Source: Streptomyces nigra (lineage in GTDB: Bacteria; Actinomycetota; Actinomycetes; Streptomycetales; Streptomycetaceae). From it: a stretch of 64,000 nt of DNA. The notes beneath the pieces are model-generated. The model ran no database searches and was not told the origin of the DNA. It worked only from the letters and a program-made list of their open reading frames with translations. The translations under genes were made by a program, and so were the position numbers. The DNA lies in the NCBI RefSeq assembly GCF_003074055.1, contig NZ_CP029043.1, positions 6,440,501 to 6,504,500 on the forward strand, given 5' to 3'. Shown here piece by piece: positions 25,035 through 33,307 of this stretch; position 1 is the first letter of the stretch, and each line of letters starts with the position of its first letter.

Positions 25035-25832
25035 TCAGTCGATCAGGCGCTCCCGCAGGCGCTCCCGGGCCTCCGGCGTGAGCCGCAGGCCCTGCCCCAG
25101 GTAGGTGTCGACGTCGCCCCAGGTCGCGTCGATCGTGTCGAAGGCCGCCGTCAGGTACTCCGCCCGCGCGTCGAACAGCGGGCTCAGCAGCTCCATGACC
25201 TCGGGCGAGTAGGCCGAGGGGTTGCTGCCGCTGCGCCGTACCTTGTAGCGGCGGTGCTTCTCGTTGGACTTCAGGTAGTCGGTGACGATCGCCTCGCGCT
25301 CGACGCCGACGGCGAGCAGCGTCACCGCGATCGACAGGCCGGCGCGGTCCTTGCCGGCCGCGCAGTGCATCAGGGCCGGGACGCTGTCCTCCACCAGAGA
25401 CTGCAGGATCCGGGAGTGCTCGGCGGTCCGGTCCGTGACCATCGAGCGGTAGGAGGCGATCATCCGGTCGGCGCCCTTGCCGTCGGCCAGGATCTCCCGC
25501 AGCTGGTCGAGGTCGCCGTCCCGGACCATCTTCCAGAACTCCGCGCCGTCCGCCGGGTCGGACAGCGGCAGGTTCACATTGCGGACGCCCGGCAGCTCGA
25601 CGTCGGGGCCCTCCAGCTTCTGGTCCGCCGCGTTGCGGAAGTCGAAGATCGTGTGCAGGCCCAGCGAGTCGAGGAAGGCGGCGTCCTCGGGGGTGGCGTG
25701 GGCGAGGTGGCCGCTGCGGAACAGCACGCCGTGCCGCACCCGTCGTCCGTCGACGGTGGGCAGGCCGCCCACATCGCGGAAGTTGCGCACACCGGCCAGT
25801 TCGGGCTCGGTCGACGGGATCTGCTGCGTCAC
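25035..25832 (-). CDS. tyrosine/serine protein phosphatase (Y_phosphatase3)
   Basis: 265-aa phosphatase of the PTP family found in actinobacteria (PtpB-like). The P-loop C-x5-R is HCAAGKDRAG (C157, R163), and VRNFRDVGGLPTVDGRRVRHGVLFRSGHL is the characteristic N-terminal half. It is expected to remove phosphate from phosphotyrosine or phospholipid substrates. GTG at 25832 is chosen because AGGAG lies 5-6 nt upstream; the frame stays open for another 65 codons, but that part has no family resemblance. Confidence 0.87.
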   Translation of the reverse strand: MTQQIPSTEPELAGVRNFRDVGGLPTVDGRRVRHGVLFRSGHLAHATPEDAAFLDSLGLHTIFDFRNAADQKLEGPDVELPGVRNVNLPLSDPADGAEFWKMVRDGDLDQLREILADGKGADRMIASYRSMVTDRTAEHSRILQSLVEDSVPALMHCAAGKDRAGLSIAVTLLAVGVEREAIVTDYLKSNEKHRRYKVRRSGSNPSAYSPEVMELLSPLFDARAEYLTAAFDTIDATWGDVDTYLGQGLRLTPEARERLRERLID

Positions 25833-26317
25833 GGGGGCTCCTCCCGGTCGGCCCCGCCGGCGCGGCTCGGCGATGAGGCCGGCGAGGTGCGACTCCGACG
25901 ATACGACATGGCTGCGTGCGCCATTCAGTTGTCCACAGGGGATGACTCGGTGGCAATGGGTCGAAACGGGCGAAAGTCGGCTGATGTCATCTTTGTCAAC
26001 GTGCACTTCGTCCGGTTTTGCGGGCACCTCATGTCGTATTCGGATCGGAATCGACGGGAAGGTTCAATGGGTCGGATATCCATCGGAGTCACATCTGGGG
26101 TTTCTGTCCGAATTAATGCCTTCATTCCAACTCGCTCCGTAATAAGGAAAGCTGGAGCGGCGTCACGTGAGGAGCGTCATATCCGTGACGGTGCGTCGCC
26201 CGTCATGTCCACGTAATCATCGTGCTTTTCCCGGGACTTCGAGCAAAGAGGTCCCTTCGAAATGCACGCAGGGTGACCGTTGAATGCCGTAAGGGATCAA
26301 GGTGAACGCATTCGGGC
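25833..26317. other. 485-bp AT-richer intergenic region
   Basis: This divergent gap has visibly lower GC than its surroundings (e.g. around 26040-26160). I see no convincing coding frame in it. It probably contains the promoter of the phosphatase and upstream control elements of the endopeptidase gene. Confidence 0.5.
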
Positions 26318-26345
26318 GGAACCCCTCACTTGTTCCCTTGCGTCT
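26318..26345 (+). promoter_or_regulatory. candidate sigma-E-type (ECF) promoter
   Basis: GGAACC at 26318-26323 and CGTCT at 26341-26345, spaced 17 bp, resemble the GGAAC-N16/17-GTCT consensus of Streptomyces SigE. A vegetative alternative is TTGTTC (26330) with TACGTT (26354). Either would start transcription just before the riboswitch. Confidence 0.35.
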
Positions 26346-26380
26346 CTCTCGCTTACGTTCGCCACCAATCCGGACGGACG

Positions 26381-26550
26381 CCTAATCCTGCCGCCGACCG
26401 GAATCCGCGCACACTCACCCGTACACGGCAGGAGCGGGGGACCCACAGGTACATCGCCTGTTCCGGTCTCCGGAACAGGCTTGGGGTCAAGTCGCGTCCC
26501 GACGCGACCGGGCATCTCCAGCCCGCACCCGACAGCTCACCTCGCAGGCG
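26381..26550 (+). ncRNA. ydaO/yuaA-type c-di-AMP riboswitch
   Basis: The leader of the endopeptidase gene contains the hallmarks of this aptamer: CCTAATCCTGCCG, then GGCAGGAGCGGGGGACCCA pairing back with it, CTTGGGGTCAAG, and the 3' block CCGACAGCTCACCTCGCAGG. The same set occurs in leaders of Streptomyces rpf and peptidase genes as I remember them. The class switches genes for wall hydrolases off when c-di-AMP is high. It ends 17 nt before the start codon. Boundaries are approximate. Confidence 0.88.
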
Positions 26551-26567
26551 CCGGAGAGGAATTCGTC

Positions 26568-27488
26568 ATGCCCGCGAAGGGTAAGCACCGCCGTCCCAAG
26601 TCCCTGCGCCTCACCCGGACGATCGCCGTCGCCGGAACCGGTGGCGCCGCTCTCGCGCTGCCGCTGATCGGGGCCACCGGCGCAAACGCCGCGACCGGCC
26701 AGTCCGTTCCGGAGAAGGCGGTCCAGTCCGTCCAGGTCGCCGCCAAGAAGGCCCCGGCGCAGAAGGCCTCCGCCCAGAAGACGCGCACCTACGAGGTGAA
26801 GCGCGGTGACTACCTCGCGAAGATCGCCGACCAGCAGGACGTCCGCGGCGGCTGGAAGAAGCTCTACGCCGACAACCGTGAGGCCGTCGGCGCCGACCCG
26901 TCGCTCATCCACCCGGGTCTGAAGCTGTCGATCGGCACCAAGGCCGAGGGCGCCGCCCCGAAGGCGTCCGCCCCGGCCCCGTCCGCGTCGAAGTCCTCGG
27001 CGAAGCCCGCCGCCAAGCCCGCCGCGCCGCAGAAGGCCGCCCCGGCCGCCCAGAGCGCCGACGAGGCGAGCACCGTCAACGGCTTCAGCGCCCCGGTCTC
27101 CGCCTCCGCCGTCGGCACCTCGTACAAGGTCGCGGGCAGCATGTGGTCCAGCGGCTACCACACCGGTGTGGACTTCTCCGCCCCCACCGGCACCCCCCTG
27201 AAGGCGGTCGGTGCCGGCACCGTCGTCTCCGCCGGCTGGGGCGGCGCGTACGGCAACCAGGTCGTCATCCGGCTCGCCGACGGCTACTACGCCCAGTACG
27301 CCCACCTGTCCTCGCTGTCCGTCTCCAGCGGCCAGACGGTGACCGCGGGCCAGCAGATCGGCCTCTCCGGCGCGACCGGCAACGTGACCGGTCCGCACCT
27401 GCACTTCGAGATCCGCACCGCGCCGGGCTACGGCTCGGATGTGGACCCGGTGGCCTACCTCCGCTCCAAGGGCGTCGCCATCGGCTGA
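26568..27488 (+). CDS. secreted LysM and M23 peptidoglycan endopeptidase
   Basis: 306-aa exported protein. Residues 1-42 form a signal peptide (basic start, hydrophobic core, GANAA cleavage region). A LysM-like peptidoglycan-binding domain follows (YEVKRGDYLAKIADQQDV to HPGLKLSIG), then an Ala/Pro/Lys linker, then the M23 lysostaphin-type domain with zinc ligands in HTGVDFSAPTGTP and GPHLHFEIRT. It would cleave peptide cross-links of the wall during growth or germination. GGAGAGGA precedes the ATG at 26568. Upstream c-di-AMP riboswitch and a possible SigE promoter fit a wall-remodelling role. Confidence 0.93.
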   Translation: MPAKGKHRRPKSLRLTRTIAVAGTGGAALALPLIGATGANAATGQSVPEKAVQSVQVAAKKAPAQKASAQKTRTYEVKRGDYLAKIADQQDVRGGWKKLYADNREAVGADPSLIHPGLKLSIGTKAEGAAPKASAPAPSASKSSAKPAAKPAAPQKAAPAAQSADEASTVNGFSAPVSASAVGTSYKVAGSMWSSGYHTGVDFSAPTGTPLKAVGAGTVVSAGWGGAYGNQVVIRLADGYYAQYAHLSSLSVSSGQTVTAGQQIGLSGATGNVTGPHLHFEIRTAPGYGSDVDPVAYLRSKGVAIG

Positions 27489-27502
27489 CCCCCGCACACG
27501 GC

Positions 27503-27550
27503 GCGCACCACCTCCCTGACACGCATGCGCACCACCTGCCTGACACGCAC
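27503..27550. repeat. 24-bp tandem duplication
   Basis: Two adjacent copies of a 24-bp unit beginning GCGCACCACCT, differing at two positions, lie between the endopeptidase stop and its terminator. Confidence 0.8.
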
Positions 27551-27589
27551 GCCGAAGGCCGGACCCCACCCCCGGGTCCGGCCTTCGGC
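27551..27589 (+). terminator. strong hairpin after the M23 gene
   Basis: Perfect 16-bp stem (GCCGAAGGCCGGACCC and complement) with a 7-nt loop, 62 nt after the stop codon. Confidence 0.85.
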
Positions 27590-27758
27590 CTGTCGTCGTG
27601 GGCCCGCGGGTGCACGCGCGGGCGTTTCGGCGGTCAACGCCCCTGTGCGGAGCCGTATTCCGGACTTGGTGAAGGCTTTGGCAGTGGCTTATCTCACCGC
27701 TCGTCAACCCCTTCCTACGGTCGCGTAGGTCACATCGGAAGGTGAATCATGTCCCGAC

Positions 27759-28577
27759 GTGACAGACGATTCGAAGAGTGACAGCAGAGCAGTGATCGGG
27801 TCGTACGTCGCGGTGGGGGACAGCTTCACCGAGGGCGTCGGCGACCCCGGCCCCGACGGGTCGTTCGTCGGCTGGGCCGACCGGTTCGCGGTCCTTCTGG
27901 CCGACCGGCGTCCCGAGGGCGACTTCGGGTACGCGAACCTCGCCGTGCGCGGGCGACTGCTGGACCAGATCGTGGCGGAACAGGTCCCCAAGGCCGTCGA
28001 ACTCGCCCCGGACCTGGTGTCGTTCTGCGCGGGCGGCAACGACATCCTGCGGCCCGGCACCGACCCCGACGAGGTCGCCGAACGGTTCGAGCGGGCCGTC
28101 GTCCGGCTCACCTCGGCCGCCGGCACCGTGATGGTGACGACGGGCTTCGACACCCGTGGCGTACCCGTGCTGAAGCACCTGCGCGGCAAGATCGCCACCT
28201 ACAACGGGCACGTCCGCGCCATCGCCGACCGCTACGGCTGCCCGGTGCTCGACCTGTGGTCCCTGCGGACCGTCCAGGACCGCCGGGCCTGGGACAGCGA
28301 CCGGCTCCACCTCTCTCCCGAGGGGCACACGCGCGTGGCGCTGCGCGCGGGCCAGGTCCTGGGCCTCGAGATCCCGGCCGACCCGGACCAGCCCTGGCCG
28401 CCGCTGCCACCCCGGGGGACGCTGGAGATCCGCCGCGACGACGTCCAGTGGGCGCGCGAGTACCTGGTGCCGTGGATCGGACGGCGGCTGCGCGGCCAGT
28501 CCTCGGGGGACCATGTGACGGCCAAGGGCACGCTCTCGCCGTACGACATCAAGATGCGGATCGAGTCGGTGGCCTGA
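27759..28577 (+). CDS. SGNH/GDSL-family esterase/lipase
   Basis: 272-aa hydrolase without a signal peptide. The catalytic serine block is YVAVGDSFTEGVGD, followed by the Gly block (NLAVRGRLLDQI), Asn block (CAGGNDIL) and the Asp/His pair in DRLHLSPEGHTRVALR. Substrate is unknown. GTG at 27759 is the first start in frame. The best ribosome-binding site (GGAAGG before ATG 27749) points to another frame of only ten codons, so the true start is uncertain; GTG 27792 is also possible. Confidence 0.87.
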   Translation: MTDDSKSDSRAVIGSYVAVGDSFTEGVGDPGPDGSFVGWADRFAVLLADRRPEGDFGYANLAVRGRLLDQIVAEQVPKAVELAPDLVSFCAGGNDILRPGTDPDEVAERFERAVVRLTSAAGTVMVTTGFDTRGVPVLKHLRGKIATYNGHVRAIADRYGCPVLDLWSLRTVQDRRAWDSDRLHLSPEGHTRVALRAGQVLGLEIPADPDQPWPPLPPRGTLEIRRDDVQWAREYLVPWIGRRLRGQSSGDHVTAKGTLSPYDIKMRIESVA

Positions 28578-28605
28578 CCCGGGGGGACGGACGGGGGGGC
28601 GCGGC

Positions 28606-28637
28606 GCCGCCCGGGGGCCCCGCCGGTCCCGGGCGGC
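28606..28637. terminator. bidirectional hairpin between convergent genes
   Basis: 10-bp stem GCCGCCCGGG/CCCGGGCGGC with a 12-nt loop, in the 66-bp gap between the SGNH hydrolase and the TetR gene. Confidence 0.55.
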
Positions 28638-28643
28638 GGCCGC

Positions 28644-29270
28644 TCAGCGCGGCGAGGCCGTCAACGCGGCCCGGTCCAGGCCCAGTTCCCGGGCCAGCGC
28701 CTCGTCCACCCACTCCTGCGCCCGCGCGCGGGACAGCGACCCGGGATACGACGTCAGCTGGACGGCGAGCCCGTCCAGGAGGGCGGTCAGGCGCAGCGCG
28801 GCGGCCGCCGGGTCCGGGCACGCGAACTCGCCCGCCTCCGCGCCCTCGGCGAGGACCCCGGCGAGGGCGCTCTTCCACTGCCGGTCGAGCTCACGGGTGA
28901 CCTCCCGCAGGGCGGGTTCGCGCAACGCGGCCGCCCACCCCTCGATCCACAGCCGCCAGCCCTTGGCCTGACCGGTCGGCGCGTACCACCGCACGGCCGC
29001 CCGAAGCCGCCGTACCGCCGTCGTACGGCGGCCCAGGATGCCGCGCAGCCGCGCCAGGTCGCCCTCGGCCGCGTGGGCGAACGCGGCGGCGACCAGCTTC
29101 TCCTTGGTGTCGAAGTGATAGAGCACCAGGGCGTTGCTCACCCCGAGCGCCGAGGCCACGTCGGCGATCCTGACCGCCGCCACGCCCCGCGCCTCTATCT
29201 GCTCCACGGCGGCCCGCAGCAGGTCCGCCCGCCGCTCCGCCACACTCAACCGCACTCTCGCCCTCGCCAC
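28644..29270 (-). CDS. TetR-family transcriptional regulator
   Basis: 208-aa regulator. The N-terminal HTH reads RIADVASALGVSNALVLYHFDTKEKLVAAAFAHAA. The C-terminal part is a helical ligand domain of BetI-like length. The GTG at 29270 begins MARARVRLSVAERRADLLRAAVEQ. It is 56 bp downstream of the amino-acid dehydrogenase on the same strand and might be cotranscribed with it. Ligand is unknown. Confidence 0.9.
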   Translation of the reverse strand: MARARVRLSVAERRADLLRAAVEQIEARGVAAVRIADVASALGVSNALVLYHFDTKEKLVAAAFAHAAEGDLARLRGILGRRTTAVRRLRAAVRWYAPTGQAKGWRLWIEGWAAALREPALREVTRELDRQWKSALAGVLAEGAEAGEFACPDPAAAALRLTALLDGLAVQLTSYPGSLSRARAQEWVDEALARELGLDRAALTASPR

Positions 29271-29326
29271 GCCGTCACCCTAACGGCCCGCGCCGACCCG
29301 GCCCGTGGGCCCCGGTTGCCCGGAGA

Positions 29327-30505
29327 TCAGCGGTGCCGGCCGAACCGTTCGGCGATCACCGGGAGCCGGTCGGCGGCCAGGGCGTGCGCGGCGGCCCGCG
29401 GTGTCGTCCCGTCGGCCTCCGCGCGGGCCAGCGTCAGGTCGGTCAGCGCCCGCATGGCGCGCCGCGTGTACGCGAACGCCTCGTCCGCGTCCGGGCCGAT
29501 GTCCCCGAACAGCGTCCACCACCACCAGGCGTTCGTGGCGGAGTTGACGACGACGTCCGGCAGCACGGTGACGCCGCGCGCGGCCAGCAGCGCCTCCGCC
29601 TCCGGACGGACGGGCATGTTCGCTGCCTCCGCGATCCAGCGGGCGGTGATCCGCCCCTGGTTGGCGGCGTCCACCGCGTACGACACGGCCGCCGGCACCA
29701 GCACCTCCGCCTCCGTCGCCAGCCAGGCGTCCCCCGGCAGCTCGCGGTCCCCGGGGCGCAGCGCCGCGCGGTCCACCGTCCCGTAGGCGTCCCGCGCCGC
29801 CAGCAGCGCCTCGACGTCGAGACCCGCGGGGTTGGCGACGGTCCCCTTGATGTCGGCGACGGCCACCACGGTGAGCCCCGCGCGCGCGAGGAACCGCGCC
29901 GTGGCCCCGCCCATCGTGCCCAGGCCCTGCAGCGCGACACGGGTCCGCCAGCGCGGCGCCCCGGCCCGGTCCAGCGCGGCGAGCACCGACTCGGCCACGC
30001 CGCAGCCGCCCACCAGCTCGTCGAGCCCGATACCGTCGACGTCCACCGCGAACGCCTCCGCCAGCCGGCGGCGGGCCACGGCCTCGTCGTCCAGGAGCGG
30101 ATAGACCGCCTGCACGGACGAGACGAGCCCGACCTCGCGGGCGGCCCGGTCCACCACGTCCTGGCTGAGCCCCAGGTCCTCGCCCGTGGTCCACATGGTC
30201 TCGATGTACGGCCGCATCGCCCGCAGATAGCGCACCAGGACCCCGTACGCCTCCGGGTCCCGCGGATCGCAGTCGATACCGCCCTTGGCGCCGCCCAGCG
30301 GGACGTAGCGGGCGTCCGGGTCGTAGTGCAGGGCCTCCTTGAGCGTCATGCCCGCGGCCAGCCCCGCGATCTCCTCCAGCGTGCAGCCCGGCCGCATCCG
30401 CAGTCCGCCGGAGGAGACGCCGCGCACCAGCCGGTCCACGACCAGGAAGCCCTGGCGGCCCGTGACGTCGTCGGTCCAGGTGAGCGAGAGGAAGGGCGAG
30501 GGCAT
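29327..30505 (-). CDS. Glu/Leu/Phe/Val dehydrogenase family protein
   Basis: 392-aa oxidoreductase of the NAD(P)-dependent amino-acid dehydrogenase family. The substrate-side lysines are in GMTLKEALHYDPDAR and VPLGGAKGGIDCDP. The Rossmann motif is VALQGLGTMGGATARFLARAG. Exact substrate (Glu, Leu, Phe or Val) cannot be read. It is divergent from an MBL-fold gene, sharing a 273-bp promoter region. Confidence 0.85.
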   Translation of the reverse strand: MPSPFLSLTWTDDVTGRQGFLVVDRLVRGVSSGGLRMRPGCTLEEIAGLAAGMTLKEALHYDPDARYVPLGGAKGGIDCDPRDPEAYGVLVRYLRAMRPYIETMWTTGEDLGLSQDVVDRAAREVGLVSSVQAVYPLLDDEAVARRRLAEAFAVDVDGIGLDELVGGCGVAESVLAALDRAGAPRWRTRVALQGLGTMGGATARFLARAGLTVVAVADIKGTVANPAGLDVEALLAARDAYGTVDRAALRPGDRELPGDAWLATEAEVLVPAAVSYAVDAANQGRITARWIAEAANMPVRPEAEALLAARGVTVLPDVVVNSATNAWWWWTLFGDIGPDADEAFAYTRRAMRALTDLTLARAEADGTTPRAAAHALAADRLPVIAERFGRHR

Positions 30506-30778
30506 GCGAACTCCGGGGTCGGCGGGTGCTGGGGCGGTCGTCCGCGAGGTGGCGGAGGCGCCCGGGCCGGGAGAGCCGCATCGCTCCTGAACGACGGGTC
30601 AGTATCACGAGGAAGGCAAGGACATGTCAACGCAAACGGCACGCGCACTCACCGGGACACGGGAACGAACACCGCGGACCCGGCGTTCGCAACGACAGGG
30701 GCTGTCGGCCCGCACCGCGGGGGACTGTCGGTGGGGCCGCCCATAATGGAAGCCTCACCGACTCCATCTGGAGGTACC

Positions 30779-31972
30779 GTGGCCGGTTCCCGCTTCTCGA
30801 GCTCCGGGCTGAACGTCCTGCGGCCCACGGCGTTCGGCGTGGACCCCAGCGGTGAGCGCATGGAGCGCATCCGCAGATCGCCGCACTTCGGCGACGGAGT
30901 GTTCCAGAACCCCGGGGGAACCGCGCGGACCAGACCGTCCGGCTCGATGCTGGAGTTCGCCAAGGTCTTCTTCGACAAGGACACCCGGCCGCTCCGAGTC
31001 CCCAAGGGCACCGTGCCGGTCCACCCCACCACCTACGCCGACCTGGCGAAACCGCCGGCCACCGGACTGCGCCTGACCTGGATGGGGCACTCCAGCGTGC
31101 TCGCCGAGATCGACGGCCGCCGGGTGCTCTTCGACCCCGTCTGGGGCGAGCGCTGCTCACCGTTCCCGTTCGCCGGGCCCAAGCGGCTGCATCCCGCGCC
31201 GCTGCCGCTCGCCGCGCTCGGCCCGGTCGACGTCGTCGTCATCTCGCACGACCACTACGACCACCTCGACCTCCCCACGATCAAGGCGCTGGCCGGCACC
31301 GACACCCTGTTCGCCGTCCCGCTCGGCGTCGGCGCCCATCTCGAACACTGGGGCGTCCCCGCCGAGCGGCTGCGCGAACTGGACTGGCACGAGACGACGA
31401 AGATCGGCGGCCTCACCCTCACCGCCACCCCGGCCCGCCACTTCTGCGGCCGCGGTCTGCGCAACACACAGCACACGCTCTGGGCCTCCTGGGTGGTCGC
31501 CTCGCAGGAGCACCGGATCTACCACAGCGGCGACACCGGCTACTTCGACGGCTTCAAGGACATCGGCGCCGCGCACGGGCCGTTCGACGCCACGATGATC
31601 CAGGTCGGCGCCTACTCCGACTTCTGGCCGGACATCCATATGACGCCCGCCCAGGGCGTCCAGACCCATCTGGATCTGCAGAAGGGCGTCCCGGGCGGGG
31701 TGCTGCTGCCCATCCACTGGGGAACGTTCAATCTCGCGCCGCACGCGTGGGCGGAGCCGGGGGAGTGGATGAAGGACGCCGGTGACGACGTCGGCCAGAC
31801 GGTGGCGTTCCCGCGGCCCGGTCAGCCGTTCGAGCCGGCGGGGGATGTGCCGGTCGAGGCGTGGTGGCGGACGGTCTCGGGCCGGGTCCCGCGCACCTGG
31901 CAGGCTCCGCGGAGCACCGAGCGCGGGTCCACGACCGCGAAGGGCGACCTCGACCTCGCCGGCGAGCGCTGA
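30779..31972 (+). CDS. MBL-fold metallo-hydrolase (NAPE-PLD/UlaG-like)
   Basis: 397-aa metallo-beta-lactamase fold protein. The metal site HxHxDH is VVISHDHYDHLDLPT, a further His is in ATPARHFCGRG, and HSGDTGYFDGF and LPIHWGTFNLAPHAW complete the set. Architecture resembles NAPE-phospholipase D-type hydrolases, so a phosphodiester or lipid substrate is possible. GTG at 30779 follows GGAGG. A -10-like CATAAT lies at about 30732, 45 nt upstream. Confidence 0.87.
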   Translation: MAGSRFSSSGLNVLRPTAFGVDPSGERMERIRRSPHFGDGVFQNPGGTARTRPSGSMLEFAKVFFDKDTRPLRVPKGTVPVHPTTYADLAKPPATGLRLTWMGHSSVLAEIDGRRVLFDPVWGERCSPFPFAGPKRLHPAPLPLAALGPVDVVVISHDHYDHLDLPTIKALAGTDTLFAVPLGVGAHLEHWGVPAERLRELDWHETTKIGGLTLTATPARHFCGRGLRNTQHTLWASWVVASQEHRIYHSGDTGYFDGFKDIGAAHGPFDATMIQVGAYSDFWPDIHMTPAQGVQTHLDLQKGVPGGVLLPIHWGTFNLAPHAWAEPGEWMKDAGDDVGQTVAFPRPGQPFEPAGDVPVEAWWRTVSGRVPRTWQAPRSTERGSTTAKGDLDLAGER

Positions 31973-32014
31973 CGACGGTCTGACCCGACCCGGGTGGGGG
32001 TGGGCGGGCGGTCG

Positions 32015-32704
32015 TCACGGCGTGGGGCTGCCTGCCCTGGGGAGCGCGAGGATCGCGACGGCGGTGCTGACCGCCGCCACGACCGGGCCCAGGCGGGCGT
32101 CGATCGCCATGGCACCGGACGCCGTCATGGCGCCCAGGACCAGCGTCACCACCACGGCCACGCGGACGCCCGCATGCCGACGGCTGCCGTCGGCCGCGTC
32201 CTGGGCCAGGCTGGTCAGGGTGCCGGTGACGTAGGTCGTGGTCACTCCGGTGCCGTGCACCGACCGTTTGGCGGCGGCGGTCTGGGCGCCCAACGCCGCC
32301 GCGGCCGTCGCGAGCATCAGCAGCCGGAGTGTGGTGCCCGGTGTCGAGTGCACCGATCTGAGGACCACCACCACGAGGTGGAGCGCCACCACGGCCAGCA
32401 GCACGGTCCTGATCCGGCGCCAGCTTGTGCCGGGGCGCTTCGGTGTCGCCCTGGAGGACAGGTACACGCCGATCAGGAAGGCGCCCAGCGCGGTTCCCGC
32501 TCCCGCGATCAGGGCGCCGTATCCCGGTCGGCCCGTCAGGCCCGACAGGATGACGCTGCCGGTCATGTTGGCGGTGAACACGCCCCCGAGCTCGATGAAC
32601 GCGAACGCGTCGGCGGCTCCCGTGGCGAAGGACAGCATCACGACCATGACGGACAGACGGGTGGTCGGAGCGGCGGTCGGCGTCGCGGGCGGGGTCGACC
32701 GCAC
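32015..32704 (-). CDS. DUF1275 (YoaK-like) membrane protein
   Basis: 229-aa protein with about six hydrophobic helices and the family motif ATGAADAFAFIELGGVFTANMTGSVILSGL near the N-terminus, plus TYVTGTLTSLAQD in the second half. Members are uncharacterised permease-like proteins. A stop lies two codons before the GTG start, so the start is well bounded. It converges on the MBL-fold gene with a 42-bp gap. Confidence 0.88.
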   Translation of the reverse strand: MRSTPPATPTAAPTTRLSVMVVMLSFATGAADAFAFIELGGVFTANMTGSVILSGLTGRPGYGALIAGAGTALGAFLIGVYLSSRATPKRPGTSWRRIRTVLLAVVALHLVVVVLRSVHSTPGTTLRLLMLATAAAALGAQTAAAKRSVHGTGVTTTYVTGTLTSLAQDAADGSRRHAGVRVAVVVTLVLGAMTASGAMAIDARLGPVVAAVSTAVAILALPRAGSPTP

Positions 32705-33307
32705 GGGTCAGGCTGCTCTCGTCGGAGAAGCCGTCGGCCGGCCGGAGAAGCTCATCGATCACCCTTCCAAGACGCTTCTCTCCAAGTTGGCATGAGGCGG
32801 CGAGCAGCGCACCGCTGAGGATTGCGCCGGGCGCGTGAACGTGTTCGGGAGCGCTCGGATCACCGCGTGCGCCGCTACGGTCGGTAACGCTCTGGGGGGC
32901 GCGCGGTCGGTGCGCCGGGTGCCTCGATGCGTCCGGGGAGGTCGTCGCGGATGCGGAGGTCGTGACGTTGGCTGGGAGAGTCGTGGACGCGGGCTGCCGT
33001 GCGCCTTCGCCAGTGACGACCGCTTCCGACCAGGTCTGATCGATCAGGGGTGCAATCAGGGCGAGTTTCGTGACCGGTTATCGGTCTGTCGTACGAGCCC
33101 TCATACCAGAGCGGGACGCCGTCTGCGGGAGTTTGTCAACTGCCCACCGCACATGATGCGGAGGCGACTACTGTGAGTGTCCGTCGGGCGACACGCAGCC
33201 GAGTTCCCTCGGTTCCGTCGGCCGGCACCGAGAAGGCGCATGCCCCGGGCCGCGCAGACCGCGTGCACCCCCACGCCCCCGACCGACGGACCAGTACGAG
33301 GACCCCG
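32705..33307. other. intergenic region before the conservon operon
   Basis: About 600 bp with mixed composition. A 113-codon frame at 32835-33176 has no recognisable protein features and an irregular codon pattern, so I do not call it. GTG at 33173 could extend the downstream kinase-like gene. Confidence 0.4.

Noticed and set aside
25925..26125. 66-codon frame on the - strand in the AT-richer gap
   Set aside because: Codon use unlike that of the surrounding genes and no supporting signal.
32835..33176. 113-codon frame before the conservon
   Set aside because: No ribosome-binding site, no family resemblance, irregular codon bias; treated as promoter region.
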